Assembly (NCBI GenBank): GCA_023137075.1 | Contig: JAGLQA010000231.1 | Location: forward strand, 1 to 8,901 | DNA from: Candidatus Aminicenantota bacterium | GTDB lineage: Bacteria > Acidobacteriota > Aminicenantia > UBA2199 | Length of the DNA stretch: 8,901 bases | Direction of reading: 5' to 3' | Part shown: in pieces, positions 5,519 to 8,901 of the stretch | How the letters are laid out: every line of letters begins with the position of its first letter | How positions within the stretch are numbered: position 1 is the first letter of the stretch | The notes under the pieces: generated by a model | Seen by the model: the letters and a program-made list of their open reading frames with translations, nothing else | Database searches by the model: none | Told to the model about the DNA's origin: nothing | Translations under genes and position numbers: made by a program

Positions 5519-7255
5519 TTATTTACCTCCATACAGGATATTAATATCGTGAAATGACCAAATGCGCGGGTTCTTTACCCGCCTGTAGCCAATACTCTGG
5601 TAAGTCATCTCGATGAGGGTTTCCAAATAGGGGCGCAGTTCGCTGAAAAAGATAATCTCGTCGGTGTCTAACTGCCGGGCCGAAAGTATGGGGTCCATGT
5701 CCCGGGTGATTCGTTTTTCGACTTCTTCCATGCCCTTTTTAATATTATCATATTCTTCCCGGTTGGTAGAAATGATATTAAAATTATCATCCAATCGCGT
5801 CCGATAGGTACCGATGGCCAGGGTCCGGCCTTCCATGACGGCCAGCCTCGTCAGGGGGGTGGAGAGCTGCACAATCGGCTCGTAAGGCCGGCCGGACATG
5901 GCGTAGTAACCGGCCCCCGAGGCTTTGCGCAGTAATATGGTAATTACGGGTGTGGTTATAGTTGAATTGTTGTAAATCAGGTTGGAGCCGTAACCCAAAA
6001 GCCCTGTTTTTTCCGCTTCGGGTCCGATATCGAAACCGCCCACGTCCTGCAGCCATATCAACGGGATACCGTCACTGTCGCAGGCCCTGGCAAAGGTGGT
6101 CATCTTGGAAATCCCGGCCTGGTACAAGATGCCTCCGGGCCTTTTCGCGTCTTTATGCACCGGATGTTCCGATAAAATCTGGTTGTTGGCGATAAAGCCC
6201 ACGTAGAGGCCGTTTATCCGGCCGACGCCGCAGACAATCTCCTTGCCTTCTCCGGGGAATAGCTCCCAGAAAATAGAATTATCCACTAACCGGGCAATAA
6301 CCTGGCGGACATCATAGGTGATCCGGTAATCGATGGGGAAGATGCCCTCGATCTCCGCCGGGTCAAAAAGCGGCGGCGCGGGGTCCATGCCGAAGCGGTA
6401 GTATTCGATGGCGGAGCTGGGTAGTTTTGCCATCTCGTCTTTTATCTTTAAGAGTAAGGCTTTATCATCCGGTACGCGATAGTCGGCGCAATTCGAGAGA
6501 TGCACATGGATATCGGGGCCGCCTATGGAAAGGGAGGTGATTTTCTGGCCTTTGCCGCCTTTGACCAACGCGGCGCCGGCAATGACCATGTAGGCCTGTT
6601 CCGTCATGTAGACCACGTCGCTGATGATCGGCATATAGCCACCGCCGGCAATACAATCCCCGAAAACACCGGCGATTTGCGGCACCTGGATGGCGCTGAG
6701 CCGGCTGTTCAGGGTGAAAATATTCCCGGCTCCCGTTGCCCCGGGAAAGGTTTTGGATTGTTCGGGGAGGTATAAGCCGCTGCAGTCGATCAAGTAGATA
6801 ACCGGGATGCGCAGTCTCAAGGCAATCTCCTGGGCCCGGATGATCTTTTCGGGAGTCAGGGGCCACCACGACCCGGATGCCACGGTATTGTCATTAGCAA
6901 TAACCACGGCATGCTTGTCCCGGATTTTAATAAATGCGGTTACCACCCCGGCGCCCGGCGCTTTGCGTTTGCTGTCGCCTTCGCCGAATTCGATGCCGTA
7001 ATTAACGAAGGTGCCGATAGGATAAATCTTGCTGCCCGGGTCTTTCAAAAAATCGATCCGCTCCCAGGTGGTCATTTTTCCTTTTTTATGTACACGCTCC
7101 ACGTATGTTTCGCCCCAACCGGCTTTGACCTCGTCTCTTTTTTCTGTATATGACTCATTCAGTCCTTTCATAAACTCCAGGTTCTTTTCGTACTCCTGCG
7201 GGTCCATAAAGCTCTCGATAGGAGAACCGATTTGTTCCAGTAATACCTTGGCCAT
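5519..7255 (-). CDS. Biotin-dependent acyl-CoA carboxyltransferase (GcdA/MccB/PccB-like)
   Basis: 578 residues with both halves of the carboxyltransferase fold in one chain. It moves CO2 from carboxybiotin to an acyl- or enoyl-CoA. The N half has K58-K-G-K-M-T-T-W-E-R-I-D, A120-N-D-N and the oxyanion loop G199-D-C-I-A-G-G-G-Y. The C half has G374-G-I-L-Y-Q-A-G, W401-L-Q-D-V-G-G-F and S446-G-A-G-Y-Y-A-M-S-G. It is longer than propionyl-CoA beta subunits (about 510) and near GcdA of glutaconyl-CoA decarboxylase (587). From memory it shares GcdA-like details: C-S-G about 158-160, L-A-V-M-x-G about 471-476, and a long helical C-terminal tail. I-G-G-P-D-I-H about 244-250 instead recalls methylcrotonyl-CoA carboxylase beta (G-G-A-D-V-H). 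ATG 7255 has GGAGG nine bases upstream inside the end of the preceding gene, so translation is probably coupled. No membrane decarboxylase subunit is nearby, and the partners are those of a carboxylase. The substrate is not settled; enoyl-CoA is favoured by context. Confidence 0.92.
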   Translation of the reverse strand: MAKVLLEQIGSPIESFMDPQEYEKNLEFMKGLNESYTEKRDEVKAGWGETYVERVHKKGKMTTWERIDFLKDPGSKIYPIGTFVNYGIEFGEGDSKRKAPGAGVVTAFIKIRDKHAVVIANDNTVASGSWWPLTPEKIIRAQEIALRLRIPVIYLIDCSGLYLPEQSKTFPGATGAGNIFTLNSRLSAIQVPQIAGVFGDCIAGGGYMPIISDVVYMTEQAYMVIAGAALVKGGKGQKITSLSIGGPDIHVHLSNCADYRVPDDKALLLKIKDEMAKLPSSAIEYYRFGMDPAPPLFDPAEIEGIFPIDYRITYDVRQVIARLVDNSIFWELFPGEGKEIVCGVGRINGLYVGFIANNQILSEHPVHKDAKRPGGILYQAGISKMTTFARACDSDGIPLIWLQDVGGFDIGPEAEKTGLLGYGSNLIYNNSTITTPVITILLRKASGAGYYAMSGRPYEPIVQLSTPLTRLAVMEGRTLAIGTYRTRLDDNFNIISTNREEYDNIKKGMEEVEKRITRDMDPILSARQLDTDEIIFFSELRPYLETLIEMTYQSIGYRRVKNPRIWSFHDINILYGGK

Positions 7256-7259
7256 GATT

Positions 7260-8612
7260 CTATTCCTCCATAATACCGGGTAGCGAATTGTTGTGATAAT
7301 TCCCTTCTCCGAATATTTTTGATTTCAGTATTTGAATATGCAGGGGGATGGTTGTTTTGATGCCTTCGATCTTAAACTCTTTTAAGGCATTTCCCATGGT
7401 TTTTATTGCCGCCTGCCTGTCTTCACCGTGGGCAATGATTTTACATATCATCGAATCGTAAAAGGAGGGGATCTCATATCCCTCTTTTACGTGGGTATCC
7501 AATCTGATTTTACCCGGACCAACGTCAAAGGGCGGGTCGAACCCGGTAATCTTCCCGGGAGAAGGCGCAAAGTTATTGTAGGGGTCTTCGGCATTGATCC
7601 GGCATTCGATGGCGTGACCGGAAAATGTAACGTCGTCCTGCCTTATGGAGAGAGGGTGGTTGGCCGCGATCCTGATCTGCTCTTTGACAATATCGAAACC
7701 CGTAGTCATTTCGGTTACCGGGTGCTCCACCTGCAGGCGGGTATTCATCTCCATAAAATAGAGATCCTGGTTCTCATCCATTAAAAACTCGATGGTTCCG
7801 GCATTCAAGTAGCCGATCCTACTGATGGATTCGGCGATCTCCCTGCCGAAGGTATCCCGTTTCTCGCTGTCCACAGCCGGAGATGGAGACTCTTCTATCA
7901 ATTTTTGATTTTTTCGCTGGATGGAACACTCCCTTTCACCTAAATGAATCACGCTGCCGAAAGAATCAGCCATCAATTGGAATTCGATATGCCGGCCGTT
8001 TGAGATCAACTTTTCTAAGTAGAGTGCGGCATTTCCGAAGGCTTTCTCCGCTTCGATACTGGCCTGGGGAAAATTGGTTTTTATCTCGTCTTCGCTGCGA
8101 CAGGGCCGGATACCTTTGCCGCCGCCGCCCGCGGTTGCCTTCAGTAGAACCGGGTACCCCAATTCCCTGGCCAGCCTTAACGCCTCGTCCACATCCTTCA
8201 GGTTGCCGTCAGATCCCGGTATGGTCGGCACGCCGGCCTGTTTCATCGTTTGTTTTGCCAGCGACTTGTTACCCATCAAGCGGACCGAGTGCGCGGAGGG
8301 CCCGATAAAGGTTAATTTCTGCTGCTCGCACATATACGCGAACAACGGATCCTCCGCCATGAAACCGAAGCCCGGATGGATAGCCTGGCATTCGGAATTT
8401 AGCGCTGCTTGAAGAATAGCCTCTTTGTTTAAGTAACTCTGGCTACTGGGCCCCGGACCGATACAGAGCGTTTCGTCTGCCTCTAATAGGTGCGGTGAAA
8501 GTTGGTCTGCCGTCGAATAGAGGGCCACCGTTTCGACGCCTAACTCTTTGCAGGCTTTAATAATTCTACCAGCGACTTCACCGCGATTCGCGATTAAAAT
8601 TCTTTTAAACAC
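7260..8612 (-). CDS. Biotin carboxylase subunit of an acyl-CoA carboxylase (AccC family)
   Basis: 450 residues, the length of free-standing AccC (449 in E. coli). It uses ATP and bicarbonate to carboxylate biotin on the carrier protein. Seen: N-terminal I-A-N-R-G-E, Lys116, Lys158, the glycine-rich ATP loop A161-G-G-G-G-K-G, His208, Lys237, the catalytic stretch E288-M-N-T-R-L-Q-V-E-H-P-V-T-E with Glu296, and Arg338 in E-C-R-I-N. No biotinyl domain is fused to it; that is on a separate gene. Odd point: S-I-Q-R-K-N-Q-K, with Asn235 where E. coli has His236. Start: GTG at 8612 gives the family N-terminus M-F-K-R-I-L-I-A-N-R and has AAAGGAGG just upstream (4-base spacer). An in-frame ATG at 8639 would add nine unrelated residues encoded by the ribosome binding site. 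It is the first gene of the operon. The housekeeping acetyl-CoA carboxylase is a less likely role, given the dehydrogenase and hydratase downstream. Confidence 0.95.
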   Translation of the reverse strand: MFKRILIANRGEVAGRIIKACKELGVETVALYSTADQLSPHLLEADETLCIGPGPSSQSYLNKEAILQAALNSECQAIHPGFGFMAEDPLFAYMCEQQKLTFIGPSAHSVRLMGNKSLAKQTMKQAGVPTIPGSDGNLKDVDEALRLARELGYPVLLKATAGGGGKGIRPCRSEDEIKTNFPQASIEAEKAFGNAALYLEKLISNGRHIEFQLMADSFGSVIHLGERECSIQRKNQKLIEESPSPAVDSEKRDTFGREIAESISRIGYLNAGTIEFLMDENQDLYFMEMNTRLQVEHPVTEMTTGFDIVKEQIRIAANHPLSIRQDDVTFSGHAIECRINAEDPYNNFAPSPGKITGFDPPFDVGPGKIRLDTHVKEGYEIPSFYDSMICKIIAHGEDRQAAIKTMGNALKEFKIEGIKTTIPLHIQILKSKIFGEGNYHNNSLPGIMEE

Positions 8613-8679
8613 CGTTCCTCCTTTCAGAGATTTGAGCATATAGAAATTCCAATAAGCAGTAATCTTTAGTTTGGGTAAA

Positions 8680-8691
8680 GATATTTATATC
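8680..8691. promoter_or_regulatory. Short inverted repeat in the accC leader
   Basis: GATAT-TT-ATATC, 5-base perfect arms around two bases. It lies between the predicted start of transcription (near 8715) and the biotin carboxylase start codon at 8612. The position would suit a repressor of the operon, but in A/T-rich DNA such a short palindrome can arise by chance. Confidence 0.2.
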
Positions 8692-8722
8692 GGTTTTCAA
8701 ACGTCTGATTTTTGCAGATTTA

Positions 8723-8751
8723 AGTATAAATAATTTAGCCGAAAATATCAA
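8723..8751 (-). promoter_or_regulatory. Sigma70-type promoter of the carboxylase operon
   Basis: On the minus strand TTGATA (8751-8746) is followed after 17 bases by TATACT (8728-8723). Each box matches consensus at five of six positions. The predicted transcript would have a leader of roughly 100 bases before the GTG at 8612. No riboswitch or long hairpin was recognised in that leader. Confidence 0.6.
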
Positions 8752-8825
8752 GTGAAATCATTAAAAAAAATGTTAATAAAAAAATTATCCTCCGGAATTA
8801 GAAAACCGGGGAAGCGAATACCACG

Positions 8826-8855
8826 TATAATATTCTTTGAACTCTTTTCAGGAGG
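8826..8855 (+). promoter_or_regulatory. -10 box and ribosome binding site of a divergent gene
   Basis: A perfect TATAAT (8826-8831) and, 18 bases on, AGGAGG (8850-8855) five bases before an ATG at 8861. No good -35 box is seen 16-18 bases upstream of the TATAAT. The combination suggests a divergently transcribed gene with a leader of about 20 bases. Confidence 0.4.
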
Positions 8856-8860
8856 TTACT

Positions 8861-8901
8861 ATGAAAAAGGGAAGGCTTTTTTGTTGATAAAAAACATTGC
8901 G
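8861..8901 (+). CDS. Possible 5' end of a divergent gene leaving the window; interrupted after eight codons as written
   Basis: ATG 8861 follows a strong AGGAGG. As written the frame reads M-K-K-G-R-L-F-C and stops at TGA 8885-8887. If the run of six T at 8877-8882 had one more T, it would continue M-K-K-G-R-L-F-L-L-I-K-N-I-A to the window end, which looks like the start of a signal peptide. The options are a sequence error in the homopolymer, a real frameshift, or a short leader peptide. No family can be named from so few codons. Confidence 0.25.

Noticed and set aside
4933..7255. Complete sodium-pumping glutaconyl-CoA decarboxylase
   Set aside because: No multi-span membrane beta subunit is encoded in the window, and a biotin carboxylase is present instead.
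7883..8412. Two plus-strand frames antisense to the biotin carboxylase
   Set aside because: Arg/Pro/Ser-rich translations opposite conserved ATP-grasp sequence; shadows of the real gene.
8613..8639. Longer biotin carboxylase start at 8639
   Set aside because: The extra nine residues are translated from the AAAGGAGG region; the GTG at 8612 gives the family N-terminus.
1..8901. CRISPR array, tRNA, rRNA, insertion sequence or phage genes
   Set aside because: No regularly spaced repeats, cloverleaf-like segments, transposase motifs or terminal inverted repeats were seen on either strand.

Overview
The window looks like chromosomal DNA from an anaerobic or facultative bacterium with a fatty-acid or amino-acid oxidising metabolism. 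The hybrid kinase's H-box region (G-G-V-A-H-D-L-N-N followed by Y-P-E-L) resembles kinases common in Desulfobacterota, and a GcdA-like carboxyltransferase is known from anaerobes. This placement is inference; there is no rRNA or other marker gene here. All five metabolic genes and the kinase lie on the minus strand and are described in their direction of transcription, from high to low coordinates.

Right part (about 8750 down to 2740): a five-gene operon. It starts at a good sigma70-type promoter (TTGATA, 17 bases, TATACT) and encodes, in order, a biotin carboxylase, a 578-residue carboxyltransferase, a biotin carrier protein, an acyl-CoA dehydrogenase and an enoyl-CoA hydratase of the LiuC type. 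The first three genes are tightly packed (gaps of 4 and 1 bases) and should form one ATP- and biotin-dependent acyl-CoA carboxylase. The last two follow after gaps of 108 and 25 bases. Together they spell: dehydrogenate an acyl-CoA, carboxylate the resulting enoyl-CoA, then hydrate the product. This is the logic of leucine/isovalerate breakdown (isovaleryl-CoA to 3-methylcrotonyl-CoA to 3-methylglutaconyl-CoA to HMG-CoA). However, the carboxyltransferase shares features with glutaconyl-CoA decarboxylase subunit A, and the dehydrogenase has its catalytic Glu at the butyryl-CoA/short-chain position rather than the isovaleryl-CoA position. The true substrate is therefore open. The carrier protein appears to hold two biotinyl-like folds, only one with the biotin-accepting lysine.

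Middle (about 2640-2840): a probable terminator for the operon, then a near-consensus promoter (TTGACA, 17 bases, TATAGT) for the kinase gene. Its -35 box is overlapped by a perfect 6-2-6 inverted repeat.

Left part (182-2632): a soluble PAS-GAF-PAS hybrid histidine kinase with a C-terminal receiver domain, in visibly more AT-rich DNA than the operon. At the extreme left (2-171, plus strand) is the tail of a beta-lactamase-family serine hydrolase, broken by a one-base frameshift and cut short before its C-terminal motifs.

Right edge (8826-8901, plus strand): a -10-like box, a strong ribosome binding site and an ATG begin a divergent reading frame that stops after eight codons unless a base is missing in a run of six T.
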